Assembly: GCF_050946405.1 (NCBI RefSeq)
Contig: NZ_JBMNUS010000010.1
Coordinates: 85,662 to 149,661 of the forward strand
Source: Pseudochelatococcus sp050946405
Lineage (GTDB): Bacteria; Pseudomonadota; Alphaproteobacteria; Rhizobiales; Beijerinckiaceae
Length of the DNA stretch: 64,000 nucleotides
Direction: 5' to 3'
Within the stretch, counting starts at the first letter, position 1, and the number at the start of each line of letters is the position of its first letter. The translations under genes were made by a program, and so were the position numbers. Shown here piece after piece: positions 9,165 through 18,024 of the stretch. The notes under the pieces were generated by a model. The model saw only the letters and a list, made by a program, of their open reading frames with translations. It made no database searches and had not been told where the DNA came from.

Positions 9165-11147
9165 GTGCAACGGGCGAGATTTTTTGTGCATTTCACGCGC
9201 GCATGGCTGACACCGCCACTTCCGATCCTGAAACCCGGCGCCGCTCGCGGGCGGGCGTTGCGACGGGCGTTCTGCGGCCTGCTCGGCGCGGCAAGCGTCA
9301 CCGTGACGCTCGTCGCGGGCACGGAAGGGCTCCAGGATGCCGTCGCCAACGGCGATACGCGCACCCTGTCGTTCTATCATGCCCACACGCGCGAATCGCT
9401 TACCGTCACGTTCCGCCGCAACGGTCGCTACGACCGGGCGGAGCTTCAGAAACTCAACTGGTTCCTGCGCGACTGGCGCAACGACGAAACCACCTCGATG
9501 GACCCGAAGCTGTTCGATATCGTGTGGGCCGTGCAGCGCGAGGCTGGATCGCGGGGAGAGGTGAAGGTGCTGTCCGCCTATCGCTCGCCCAAGACCAACG
9601 CCATGCTTCGCCGCCGCTCCAGCGCGGTGGCGAAGAACAGCCAGCACATGCAGGGCAGGGCGCTCGATTTCGCGCTGCCGGATGCGAACATGGCGACGGT
9701 GCGCGCCATCGGCATGCGGTTGCAGCGGGGTGGCGTCGGCTATTATCCCAACGTGCCCTTCGTCCATCTCGATTCGGGCTCCGTTCGCTCTTGGCCGCGC
9801 ATGCCGCGCAACCAGCTCGCCCGGCTGTTCCCCGACGGCAAGACGGTGCATCTGCCCGCCGACGGCCGGGCGCTCGACGGGTATGAAGACGCGAAGCGGA
9901 TGATCATCGCGCGCGGCGATCTCGTGCCGGGCGTCACGGGGCCGGTGGCCTCGGCGGTCGCCTCCGCGCTGCCCGAGCGGCGTCGCAGCCTGTGGGCCGC
10001 GCTGTTCGGCGGTGCCGACGAGGAAGAGGATACGCAGATGGCGGAGAGCACCTCGCGCCGTCAGGTGGTCGCCTCCGCATCGCGTGGTTCCCCCGGCGCC
10101 TACGATGACGAGGGCGGAGACACCCGTCGCTTCTTCGTCACCAACCAGGCCCGCAGCCCGGCCGCGCAGGAAGCGCGGACACGGCCTGCGCCTGCTCCCG
10201 CGCCTACGCCGGTGCGCCAGCCCCCGCCGGCTCCCGTCCCGGTTGCGCCGCCGGTGCCCGTTCCCGCGCCTTCGCTGCCCACGACGCCGCTGGTCATCGC
10301 GCGCCAGCCCGTGCCGGTTGAGTCCGCCGTGCGGGAGGCGCCGGCCGTGGCCGCCTTCGACGGGCCGCTGCCGGTCGCGCGCCCCGACGCCCCGGCGCCG
10401 GAAGCGCCTGCGGCGCTGCCCGTTTCCGCGCCCGTCACCACCTTCGCCATGCTGCCGCTGCCGCCGCGCCGTCCGGGAGAAGCGCCGGCCGTGGAGCCGC
10501 CCGCGCAGGCGGTTCTCGCCGCGGCGCTTCCCGTATCCTCCGTGCCGTTGCCGCCGGTGCGGCCCGGCGAGCTGGGGCCGGACCAGCCGGCGGCCGCCGG
10601 CGATTATCCGGCGAAAAGCGCCCTTGCCGCCATCGCCGCCGCGTCAGTGGGCGCGTCCATATCCGCGCCCGCACCGGCCGGCGTCGACACCACCATCCAG
10701 ACCGCCGCCCTTGCCTATGCGCCGCCGACCGCGCCGGTCGCGCCGCCTCTTCCGCCCGCGCGCCCCGTCCTGGCCGCGCCGTCGCTTGCCGCGCCGCCGT
10801 CGAGTGCGTCTTCCTCCGGCCCATCTTCGTCGCCGGCCCGCGCCCGCATGACGCCGCCGCTGCCAGCCGGGGCGGCGACGGTCGCCAACGACGAGCGCAA
10901 CGCGCTGCGGCAGCTTTTCGCCATGGCGGTGACTGACGCCGAACCCTCGCCGCGTGCCAGGGTGAGCACGGCGAAAGTCGTTGCCGCCGCACCCGCCGCG
11001 CGCATGCCCGCGCCCGTGCGGGCGGCCGCGCCGACTGTCGTGGTTCGTATGGGCTTCTCGAAGGATGGAGATGCGGCGGAACTGTCGACGAACAGCTTCA
11101 CCGGCCCCGCCGTCAAGCCGCTTCCCGTCGCCCGCTTCGGCCAATAA
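9165..11147 (+). CDS. DUF882 / peptidase M15A-like protein with long Pro/Ala-rich tail
   Basis: 660 residues. A membrane or signal segment (about 35-55) is followed by a DUF882 domain resembling zinc D,D-carboxypeptidases: SAYRSPKTNAML, SQHMQGRALDF (His and Asp ligands) and VHLDSG (second His). From about residue 290 to the end the protein is a low-complexity Pro/Ala/Val stretch with repeated PLPPxRPGE blocks. The start is GTG at 9165 with GGGGA upstream. Peptidoglycan processing is likely from the fold and from the adjacent L,D-transpeptidase; the tail may span the periplasm or bind cell wall. Confidence 0.85.
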   Translation: MQRARFFVHFTRAWLTPPLPILKPGAARGRALRRAFCGLLGAASVTVTLVAGTEGLQDAVANGDTRTLSFYHAHTRESLTVTFRRNGRYDRAELQKLNWFLRDWRNDETTSMDPKLFDIVWAVQREAGSRGEVKVLSAYRSPKTNAMLRRRSSAVAKNSQHMQGRALDFALPDANMATVRAIGMRLQRGGVGYYPNVPFVHLDSGSVRSWPRMPRNQLARLFPDGKTVHLPADGRALDGYEDAKRMIIARGDLVPGVTGPVASAVASALPERRRSLWAALFGGADEEEDTQMAESTSRRQVVASASRGSPGAYDDEGGDTRRFFVTNQARSPAAQEARTRPAPAPAPTPVRQPPPAPVPVAPPVPVPAPSLPTTPLVIARQPVPVESAVREAPAVAAFDGPLPVARPDAPAPEAPAALPVSAPVTTFAMLPLPPRRPGEAPAVEPPAQAVLAAALPVSSVPLPPVRPGELGPDQPAAAGDYPAKSALAAIAAASVGASISAPAPAGVDTTIQTAALAYAPPTAPVAPPLPPARPVLAAPSLAAPPSSASSSGPSSSPARARMTPPLPAGAATVANDERNALRQLFAMAVTDAEPSPRARVSTAKVVAAAPAARMPAPVRAAAPTVVVRMGFSKDGDAAELSTNSFTGPAVKPLPVARFGQ

Positions 11148-11209
11148 GGCGGCTTCCCGGCGGGCGGACATCGCTTTTCGGGAAAAGATCGCACGCGAAC
11201 AAGGGAATA

Positions 11210-11246
11210 CGGCGTTTCCGCGTTTCAGTGGAACGCGGAAACGCCG
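11210..11246. terminator. 15-bp hairpin between DUF882 gene and gapR
   Basis: The arm CGGCGTTTCCGCGTT (11210-11224) pairs perfectly with 11232-11246, loop of 7. It lies between convergent genes. Its core resembles the GCGTTTC palindromes at 58127 and 58996. Confidence 0.65.
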
Positions 11247-11261
11247 CAGGTCGTTCCGGCG

Positions 11262-11519
11262 TCAGGCTTGCATTCCCAGTGCCTGTAGATAGAGGTCGAG
11301 GATGGCGTCTTCCTCGGCGCGTTCCTCTGCCGGCTTCTTGCGCAACTGCACGATCTTGCGAATCGCCTTGGCGTCGAAGCCACGGCCCTTCAGTTCCGCG
11401 TACACTTCCTTGATGTCGCCGGCGATAGCCGTTTTCTCTTCCTCAAGGCGTTCTATCCGTTCGATGAATTGCTTCAGTTCGTCGGCGGCGACGCCGCTGT
11501 CGGCTACGTCTGTGACCAT
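11262..11519 (-). CDS. gapR: GapR family (DUF2312) nucleoid-associated protein
   Basis: 85-residue, highly charged helical protein matching DUF2312 across its length (LKQFIERIERLEEEK at the N-terminus, GFDAKAIRKIVQLRKK in the middle). The Caulobacter member GapR binds overtwisted DNA ahead of forks and RNA polymerase. AAGGA precedes the ATG. Single gene, divergent from the DUF1036 gene. Confidence 0.9.
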   Translation of the reverse strand: MVTDVADSGVAADELKQFIERIERLEEEKTAIAGDIKEVYAELKGRGFDAKAIRKIVQLRKKPAEERAEEDAILDLYLQALGMQA

Positions 11520-11766
11520 GTATCCTTGCTCGTGACTGTCGGGCCGAAGCCCTGAAATCCGTTGTGGGTGCAGACTAGAGGTTGATGGCGGGCTTCGCCA
11601 GCGCGGCTTCCGCGCCGCCCCCCGTTTCGTGCGAAATTATGCACCGGAACATGCGGGACCCGCCCCGCGATATGGAAATCCGGCTGGCGGCGACGGTGCC
11701 GGTGAGGCAAAATCAGCACGCGCGGTCTGCGCCGCTTCCGCCGCCGAAAAGGAGAGCCTTGCCATC

Positions 11767-12237
11767 ATGCGTCGTCCGTCCGTTCCGCAACCTGTCCGCC
11801 GTCTTTCGCCCGCCGTCGCGCTCGTGCTGGCGGGGCTGGGGTTCGTCCTGCTCGGGACGGGCGAGGCGCAGGCCGACCTGCGGATCTGCAACATGACGAC
11901 AAGCCGCGTCGGCGTGGCGCTGGGATATCGCGACGGCCGGGGCTGGCAGACGGAAGGATGGTGGAACCTCGGCGTGCGCGACTGCGAGACGCTCGTGACC
12001 GGCGCGCTCGCCGCGCGCTACTACTACATTCATGCCGTCGATTACGATCGCGGCGGCGAATGGTCCGGCAAGTCGCTGATGTGCACGCGCGAGACGGAGT
12101 TCGCCATTCGCGGCATCGAGGATTGCCTGGCGCGCGGCTATGACAGGACCGGCTTTTTCGAGGTCGATACCGGCCAGCAGAAAAGCTGGACCATCCAGCT
12201 CACGGAGCAGAACCAGCAGGGCGCGGCGGGGCGGTGA
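11767..12237 (+). CDS. DUF1036 domain-containing exported protein
   Basis: 156 residues. An Arg-rich N-region and hydrophobic segment form a signal peptide ending near GEAQADLRIC. The rest is a DUF1036 domain with conserved CNMTTSRVGVALGYRD, a Trp-rich GWWNL turn and paired Cys residues (C before ETL, and CLARG). AGGAG upstream supports ATG 11767 over earlier in-frame ATGs. The function of DUF1036 is not known. Confidence 0.85.
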   Translation: MRRPSVPQPVRRLSPAVALVLAGLGFVLLGTGEAQADLRICNMTTSRVGVALGYRDGRGWQTEGWWNLGVRDCETLVTGALAARYYYIHAVDYDRGGEWSGKSLMCTRETEFAIRGIEDCLARGYDRTGFFEVDTGQQKSWTIQLTEQNQQGAAGR

Positions 12238-12249
12238 GGCGCCGCGCCG

Positions 12250-12600
12250 TCAATCGTGCGCGCAGAAAAGCTGGTGGACGGTCGCCATGAAGGTGCGCGC
12301 GCGCGGATCGGCAAGCCGGTAGAAGACCTCCCGGCCCTCCTTGCGGCCTTCGATCAGTCCGGCGGAGCGCAGTTCCGCCAGTTGCTGCGACAATCCCGGC
12401 TGACGGATGCCGAGCTGATCCTCAAGCTGGCGCACCGACAGCTCGTTGTCCACCAACGCGCAGACGACGAGCAGGCGGTCGGGGTTCGACAGCTTCTTCA
12501 GGAATTGCGACGCCTCCCCCACGCTCGCACGCAACGCCGCGGTCGCGGGAGAAAGCCTGTCGGATAAATCGGATGCGTTGCCAGCCAAAGGCTTGTCCAA
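12250..12600 (-). CDS. ArsR-family regulator, BigR/SqrR-like
   Basis: 116-residue winged-helix repressor. The two Cys used by BigR/SqrR-type persulfide sensors are present: one in VVCALVDNELS near residue 47 and one in LFCAHD near the C-terminus. The recognition helix is in RQPGLSQQLAELRSAGL. It directly follows the DUF2892 gene; its start appears to be TTG at 12600, touching the upstream stop, which implies translational coupling. Reactive sulfur sensing is inferred from the Cys pair and the DUF2892 neighbour, both typical of bigR operons. Confidence 0.8.
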   Translation of the reverse strand: MDKPLAGNASDLSDRLSPATAALRASVGEASQFLKKLSNPDRLLVVCALVDNELSVRQLEDQLGIRQPGLSQQLAELRSAGLIEGRKEGREVFYRLADPRARTFMATVHQLFCAHD

Positions 12601-12807
12601 TCAGTTGCGCCGCCCCTTCAGCGGGCAGCTCGAAAATCCGAACAAAGAATAGAGCGGGCAGAAGCTGAAAAGCCCCGTCGCCAGCGGCACCAGCCCCACC
12701 AGACCCCACCAGCGCATGTCGCCCTCCAGAACGAACACGAGCGACAGGACGACAAGGCCCGCGACGATGCGCAGGATGCGATCAATACCACCAACATTGC
12801 CGGTCAT
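12601..12807 (-). CDS. DUF2892 (YgaP-type) inner-membrane protein
   Basis: 68 residues with the family start NVGGIDRILRI, two hydrophobic segments and a Cys-containing C-terminus (FCPLYSLFG, SCPL). DUF2892 is the membrane part of YgaP-like sulfur proteins and is common in bigR operons. The ATG at 12807 follows GGAGGG; in-frame ATGs at 12819 and 12837 are less likely. It is the first gene of a two-gene operon with the ArsR regulator. Confidence 0.82.
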   Translation of the reverse strand: MTGNVGGIDRILRIVAGLVVLSLVFVLEGDMRWWGLVGLVPLATGLFSFCPLYSLFGFSSCPLKGRRN

Positions 12808-12872
12808 GAAACCCTCCATTGAATACCCGCCCGCCAACCGCGCCGCAGGCGAACGCGGAATACGCGCGGCTC

Positions 12873-12898
12873 ATATTATTTCGTATTTTTTATATAAT
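12873..12898 (-). promoter_or_regulatory. A+T-rich promoter/operator region of the DUF2892-arsR operon
   Basis: A 26-base A/T stretch with imperfect ATTAT/ATAAT symmetry lies about 65 bases upstream of the DUF2892 start. BigR-type repressors bind A/T-rich palindromes overlapping their own promoter, so autoregulation here is plausible but unproven. Confidence 0.35.
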
Positions 12899-12965
12899 GA
12901 AAATGCAATCGAAAATTTATAGCTCATGCCGTGACAACCTGTGGTTCCGGTCGTCGTATGAAAGC

Positions 12966-12999
12966 GCCGTGGCGGGGCGCTTGCGCACCCCGCCACGGC
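12966..12999. terminator. Hairpin downstream of the metallophosphatase gene
   Basis: GCCGTGGCGGGG (12966-12977) pairs with 12988-12999. It lies about 40 bases beyond the stop of the large minus-strand gene and is its likely terminator. Confidence 0.6.
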
Positions 13000-13036
13000 T
13001 TGATTCAGGCGCGTTCCGGCTGCGGCCGCGCGAATG

Positions 13037-16000
13037 TCACGCCACGAGATCGTAAGTAACGACCTGGCCGAGATTGCGGATGGCGTCGCCGCCCACGAGA
13101 TCGAGTTCGACGACGTTTCCGATCGCAAGATGCTCCGCCGCCGCGTTGCCGATCTGCGCCAGCGCGCCGGGGTTCATCAGCGACCACATGTTGATGAAAC
13201 CGCCGATATCGTCCGCACGCTCGCCCGTCTGCACCACGTACCAGTTGTCGTCGAACTTGAAGCCGGCGACGCTGTTCTCGCTCATCAGGCCGGCGACGAC
13301 GCTCGTCGCCAGCGCCGCATCGTTCGTCACCAGGCTGATCAGGCTCGAGATCGTGTTGCTCAGCACGCCGTCCTTGAACAGCGAAGCGAAGAAGAACGAC
13401 TTGTCGGCCTGCTGCTGCACGCCCAGATCGGCGAACACGACCCTGTCGCCCTCCGCGGCGTTGAAGTCGGTCACGGTGTCGATCTGGCGGGCGCCGGACT
13501 GGCCGGCGGCGTCGAACACGAAGAGATCGGCTCCCGCCCCGCCCGTCAGGATGTCGCGGCCCGCGCCACCCTTCAGGACGTTGGCCGCGCCGTTGCCCGT
13601 CAGCACGTTGTCGAGCGCGTTGCCGATGAGGCTGCTGTCCTGCGCCTCGTCGAGCAGCGTGCCTTGCTCGATGGTTTCCGGCAGCGTCAGCACCGCCTTG
13701 TCGCCATCGTAGAACACGCGGTCGAGCTTGTCGGTGCCGAGTTCCGGCACGAGCGCGCCTGCGACGTGCAGGAAGATGTCGCGCCCGCCGAGGTCGTTGT
13801 CCACGATTTCATAAGGCGCGGCAGGCGTCTCGACCTGATGCGCGCCCGACACGGCCGACCAGGCCAGCGCGTTGCCGGCGGCGTCGGCGATGGACACGGC
13901 CGGCGCCAGCCCCAGCGCGAGCGAGCCCTTGCCGGCCACGCCGGTGACGGTGACGGTCCAGACGGCGCCGTTGCCCTCGACCTTGTCGATGGCGTAGCCG
14001 TCGGCAAGACCCTCGGCTTCGAGCGCGAAATCGGCGGCGTCGACATGCGTCACCGCCTCGTCGAACACGACCTTGAACACCACCGTGCCCGCCGTTGCGT
14101 CTTCCGTGAGCGATGTGATGCCGGCGACCGTCGGCGCGGTCGTGTCGTCGGGCGGCGTGCCGCCGTCGCGCAGGCTCACGACGCGCACGTCGTCATAGGA
14201 CAGTCCGGCGCCCGCGCCCCAGTTGTAGAGGGCGATGGTGCCGTGGTCGAGGGAGCGGTCCTCGATCACGTTGGCGAAGATTTTCTCGCCGTCGATGGAC
14301 GCCGTGATGACGTGATCCTTGATGTCGACCCGCACGAGGGCATCGTCGTGTCGCGAGAGCTGGCCGCCCGTGCGGCCCAGCACGGTCTCGACGCCGTCGA
14401 CCATGCGGATGAGCTGGACGATCTGGTTTTCCTTGTTGAGGTCGAGCTTGTAGTAGTTGTTTGCGTCCTGATAGTAGAACAGCAGGCCGGTCGAGCGGCC
14501 TTCGCCGATGTCGAGGCGCGCCTCGACGGAGTAGTCCTGCCACGCCGCCGCGCCTTCGCCTTCGAAGAGCGCATAGGTGCCCTTGCGCAGCACGTAGTCG
14601 CCGTCGCCGAGCGGGCTCCAGCCGCGATCCCAGATGTCGGCGGAGCTTGCGTCCCAGCCGCTGGTGAGCTGGCGGGAATAGACGTTGGCTTCCTGCACCA
14701 GCGCGCCGTTCTCGATGCGCCAGTCGGCCTTCTCCTCGTACTCGCCTTCGTCGACGAAGCGCCAGCCGGCGATGTCGCCGCCGAAGGTCTCGTCGAGCAG
14801 GAGAGCGCTCTTTTCGGCGATGTCGAGAACGATCCTGTCCGTGGCCCAGTCGCCGTTGACGTCGAGAACCTCGAGCGTGATGTCCTTCGCGTCGACGGGC
14901 AGCGTGACCGTGGCGTCCCGGCCGGTGGCGACGATGCGGTCGTCATGCACCCAGCGGTATTCCACGATCTCGGCCGGACCGAAGCTCGCGGCGGCCGAAA
15001 GCGACACCTGCACCGTGCCGTCGCCGTCCGTGTCCGTGACGCGCGCGCCGGTTTCGCCGTGCGCGGTCAGGGCGATCCGGTTGACGAGAACGTTGTCGAA
15101 GGAGGCGGTGTCCTGGGTGGCGGAATAGACGCCGACCGTGCCGTGCGCGATCGGGGCCTCGTCCGTCACCGGGCCGCCGAAGACGTCGCGGCCGTCCAGC
15201 AGCACGCGGATCTCGCCGCCGGTGACGGCCACGCGCAGCTCGACGTCGGCATCCATGACGATGCCCTTGTCGGCCGCGGCGAGAACCGTTTCCTGCCCGC
15301 CCTGCACCTTGACCAGCGTGCGGGCGTTGCCGTTGACGTCGAAGGTGAGGCGGTAGTGGTTGTTCTCGTCCAGATAGCGGAACACGACGCCGATCTGGCC
15401 GGAATTGTCGGTGGTGCGCAGCGTGGCGTCATACACGTAATCGCCCCACGCGCGGGCTTCGGCCGCATCCCACACCAGCAGGTTGGTGCCGGTGTTGGTG
15501 AGGTCCTTGAGCGTGCCTTCGCCGTTTTCGTCGCCCGACCGGACCGTGCCGACGACCTTGAGCGGCGAGGCGCCGGCGGCGGAAACGTCCAGCGTGCCGG
15601 TGCCGAAGGTCGCATCGAGCGCGCCGCCGGTGAAATCGAACTGCGTCGCGCCCGCGACCGGCGCGGAGGCGATGCCGCCGGCGGAAGCCTTGCCGAAGCT
15701 TCCGATTTCCTGCGCGTCCAGAACGCGGTCGGCGAAGAGGAAGCTGTTGATGTAGCCGCCGGAGGTGTCCGCGCCGTCATCGGTGAACAGCAGCACGCCC
15801 TTCGCCGGATCGATGTCGAAGCGCGCGCCGCTGTCGATCTGCTCGCCGACGAACGCGCCCTCGATGTACTTCCTGATCAGGAAGGAGCCGTCCGCCTGCT
15901 TGTCGACCGTGATGGCGATGCGCTGCCATTCGTTATACTTGAAATCGCCCTGATAGACGCCGCTGATGCCGAGGCTGCCCGTGCCGTCGCCGTCGTTGCG

Positions 16001-17872
16001 CAGGTAGAATTCGGCGTCGCCGCCGTTGGTGACGTCGGTCTGGAACAGCGCCCACCAGCTTTCGGTCGGCTGCAACAGGGCGTCGAAGACGAAGGTGTAC
16101 GAGGAGACCAGACCGCCTTCCGGCGCTTCGGCGAGCTCCGGCTTGAACAGCAGGTGCTGCTGGGCGGTGTATTTGGGAAACCCGATGATGTCGGCCTCGC
16201 CGCCGGCGATTTCCGGCAGGCCAAAATCGGCGGGAGAGCCCGGTTCCACGAGCTTGATGTCGCCGGGGATCGCCCAGCCGGCCGTGTCGCCGTCGTTGAA
16301 GTTGTCCGCGAGCAGCGTGTTTTCACCCGTCACGGTCACGCGCACGGTGTCGGTGGCCGTGAAGCCGTCAGCGCCGGCGACTTCGAGCGTGAGGACGCGC
16401 GCGCCCGCCTGCTGGAAGACATAGGCGCTGCGCCCGGTGGCGACGACGGCGCCTTCCGCGTCCTTCCAGGTATAGGTGACGTCCGCGTCGTCGGATACGA
16501 TCGTCTGCGAGGCGTCGAGCCTGATCAGCGCGATGTCGCCGCCCTTCGCCGCGACGAACAGATCCTTGCCGGCCTTGGCCACCGGCACGTCGTCCGGCGT
16601 GGAAAGGTCGATGTCGGTGAAGGTTTCCTGATGGCCGCGGTAATAGCCGGTGAGGCCGTCGCGGTCGAGCTCCGTCTTGCCGCGGTAGCCGTCGAGATAA
16701 TCGTTGAATGCGGTGAAATAGGTTTCGGTGTAGACGGCGTTGTTGTCGGGATCGATGGTGAGCAGGCGGATGGCGCCGTTGCCGCCGTTGCTGCCGAGCG
16801 CTTCGTCGCCGTTGCCGGTCGATTCCCGCGCCACCCCGTTCTGGTAGTTCATGATCATTTGCAGCACGGGCTGGCCGCCGGCGCCGTAGTTGATCTGGGT
16901 CTGGGCGCCGTCGATGAAGTTGTGGCCGGAGAAGACGAAGGCGATGTTGGGATACTGGCTGACGAGCTTCTGCCACATGCCGTCGCCGTCCGACGAGCCG
17001 CGCTCGTCATTGCCCACGCCGTAGCCCGGCCCCGCGTTCTCGCCGGTGAGCTGGGGCGTCAGCGGGCCGACGCGCTCGTCGCCCGCCATGTAGCCGTGCG
17101 TGGTGATCATGACGCGGTGGTCGAGATGCTGCTCGATGACGTCGCCCGCCCAGCGCAGCACGTCGTCGCGCGCGCCGAATTCGAGCGAGAGGTTGAGCCA
17201 CTTCGTGCCGTCCGGGGCGGTGAAGGTGGAATAGTTGTTGTTGAAGCTCTCGGGCTCCCGGTCATAGACGCCGCCGAAGCCGGGCAGCTTCGACTGCTCT
17301 TCCACGGAGAAATACTTGCTGAGATTGTCCTGCGTGCGCGAGGCGGCGCTGCCGCCGGCGGCGAGATCGTGGTTGCCCGGCAGCAGCGAATAGGGGAGCT
17401 TGCCGTCGAGGATGCGCAGCGAGGCTTCCGCGTTGGTCCATTCGGCGTCGGTGTTGTGATAGGTCACGTCGCCGACATGCGCGACGAACTGGATGCCGAG
17501 GCTGTCCTTGTTGTCGACCAGCCATTGCGTCATCTGGCTGAAGATTTCCTTCGGCGCGTATTCCGCCGTGTAATCCTGCGTGTCGGGCAGCACGGCGATG
17601 GTGTAGGCGTTCTCGCCCGCCACGCGGACGCGGAAGTTGTCGGCGATCACGGTGCCGTCGGCGGCGGTCGCCGTGATGCGGATGTCCGAATGGCCTTGGT
17701 CGCCGAAGGACAGCGTGAGCTTGCCGTCGGCGTCGACGGCGGTCGTCACGCTGTCGCCGTTCGAGGTTTCGACGGAAAAGCTGTAACCGTCTCCGAACTT
17801 CTGTTTAAGATCGATGATTTGCGGTTCGCCGCCTTTCTTGACAAGGAAGGCGTTCAGGGACGTCGTTGCCAT
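13037..17872 (-). CDS. Large RTX metallophosphoesterase, probably type I secreted
   Basis: 1611 residues. Order: an N-terminal Ig-like strand region; a calcineurin-like phosphoesterase at about 90-390 with LPDTQDYT, HVGDVTYHN, LLPGNHD, TTHGYM and FSGHNF metal-site motifs; a PKD-like unit; three LamG/jelly-roll modules with the shared pattern 'DxFxxGDxAGW'; an Ig-like unit; then RTX nonapeptides (LKGGAGRDILTGGAGADLF near 13530-13600) and a roughly 140-residue C-terminal part as in type I secretion substrates. There is no signal peptide. ATG 17872 has GGAG upstream; a TTG at 17902 is less likely. Extracellular phosphate-ester hydrolysis is inferred from the domain and the neighbourhood. Confidence 0.85.
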   Translation of the reverse strand: MATTSLNAFLVKKGGEPQIIDLKQKFGDGYSFSVETSNGDSVTTAVDADGKLTLSFGDQGHSDIRITATAADGTVIADNFRVRVAGENAYTIAVLPDTQDYTAEYAPKEIFSQMTQWLVDNKDSLGIQFVAHVGDVTYHNTDAEWTNAEASLRILDGKLPYSLLPGNHDLAAGGSAASRTQDNLSKYFSVEEQSKLPGFGGVYDREPESFNNNYSTFTAPDGTKWLNLSLEFGARDDVLRWAGDVIEQHLDHRVMITTHGYMAGDERVGPLTPQLTGENAGPGYGVGNDERGSSDGDGMWQKLVSQYPNIAFVFSGHNFIDGAQTQINYGAGGQPVLQMIMNYQNGVARESTGNGDEALGSNGGNGAIRLLTIDPDNNAVYTETYFTAFNDYLDGYRGKTELDRDGLTGYYRGHQETFTDIDLSTPDDVPVAKAGKDLFVAAKGGDIALIRLDASQTIVSDDADVTYTWKDAEGAVVATGRSAYVFQQAGARVLTLEVAGADGFTATDTVRVTVTGENTLLADNFNDGDTAGWAIPGDIKLVEPGSPADFGLPEIAGGEADIIGFPKYTAQQHLLFKPELAEAPEGGLVSSYTFVFDALLQPTESWWALFQTDVTNGGDAEFYLRNDGDGTGSLGISGVYQGDFKYNEWQRIAITVDKQADGSFLIRKYIEGAFVGEQIDSGARFDIDPAKGVLLFTDDGADTSGGYINSFLFADRVLDAQEIGSFGKASAGGIASAPVAGATQFDFTGGALDATFGTGTLDVSAAGASPLKVVGTVRSGDENGEGTLKDLTNTGTNLLVWDAAEARAWGDYVYDATLRTTDNSGQIGVVFRYLDENNHYRLTFDVNGNARTLVKVQGGQETVLAAADKGIVMDADVELRVAVTGGEIRVLLDGRDVFGGPVTDEAPIAHGTVGVYSATQDTASFDNVLVNRIALTAHGETGARVTDTDGDGTVQVSLSAAASFGPAEIVEYRWVHDDRIVATGRDATVTLPVDAKDITLEVLDVNGDWATDRIVLDIAEKSALLLDETFGGDIAGWRFVDEGEYEEKADWRIENGALVQEANVYSRQLTSGWDASSADIWDRGWSPLGDGDYVLRKGTYALFEGEGAAAWQDYSVEARLDIGEGRSTGLLFYYQDANNYYKLDLNKENQIVQLIRMVDGVETVLGRTGGQLSRHDDALVRVDIKDHVITASIDGEKIFANVIEDRSLDHGTIALYNWGAGAGLSYDDVRVVSLRDGGTPPDDTTAPTVAGITSLTEDATAGTVVFKVVFDEAVTHVDAADFALEAEGLADGYAIDKVEGNGAVWTVTVTGVAGKGSLALGLAPAVSIADAAGNALAWSAVSGAHQVETPAAPYEIVDNDLGGRDIFLHVAGALVPELGTDKLDRVFYDGDKAVLTLPETIEQGTLLDEAQDSSLIGNALDNVLTGNGAANVLKGGAGRDILTGGAGADLFVFDAAGQSGARQIDTVTDFNAAEGDRVVFADLGVQQQADKSFFFASLFKDGVLSNTISSLISLVTNDAALATSVVAGLMSENSVAGFKFDDNWYVVQTGERADDIGGFINMWSLMNPGALAQIGNAAAEHLAIGNVVELDLVGGDAIRNLGQVVTYDLVA

Positions 17873-17942
17873 GATTGAACACTCCGGCAGGGGGGATTTC
17901 AAAAAATCGGTTAAGATATTGATTTTTATATGTTATATGATT

Positions 17943-17956
17943 GTGGACTAGTCCAC
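17943..17956. promoter_or_regulatory. GTGGACTAGTCCAC palindrome, candidate GntR operator
   Basis: A perfect 14-bp palindrome in the divergent space between the metallophosphatase and the GntR gene, about 70 bases from each start. Its core TGGACTAGTCCA resembles operators of PhnF/HutC-type regulators, so it is the best candidate site for the adjacent regulator. Confidence 0.55.
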
Positions 17957-17979
17957 TTTCCAATTTATAGTCCCGCAGT

Positions 17980-17997
17980 TTGAATTCGGGATGACAA
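17980..17997 (-). promoter_or_regulatory. Weak Pho-box-like site upstream of metallophosphatase
   Basis: The minus strand reads TTGTCAT-CCCG-AATTCAA. The first half matches the CTGTCAT Pho half-site in six of seven positions; the second is poor. The arrangement is the same as before the glycerophosphodiesterase gene (20836). Confidence 0.3.
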
Positions 17998-18024
17998 GTT
18001 GTCAGTTTTCGTTTGGGGTCGATA

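Noticed and set aside
13034..17878. Open reading frame of over 1600 codons on the plus strand, antisense to the metallophosphatase
   Set aside because: It mirrors the codon pattern of a GC-rich gene; the translation is Val/Ala/Arg/His-rich with no domain, while the minus strand has clear phosphoesterase and RTX motifs.
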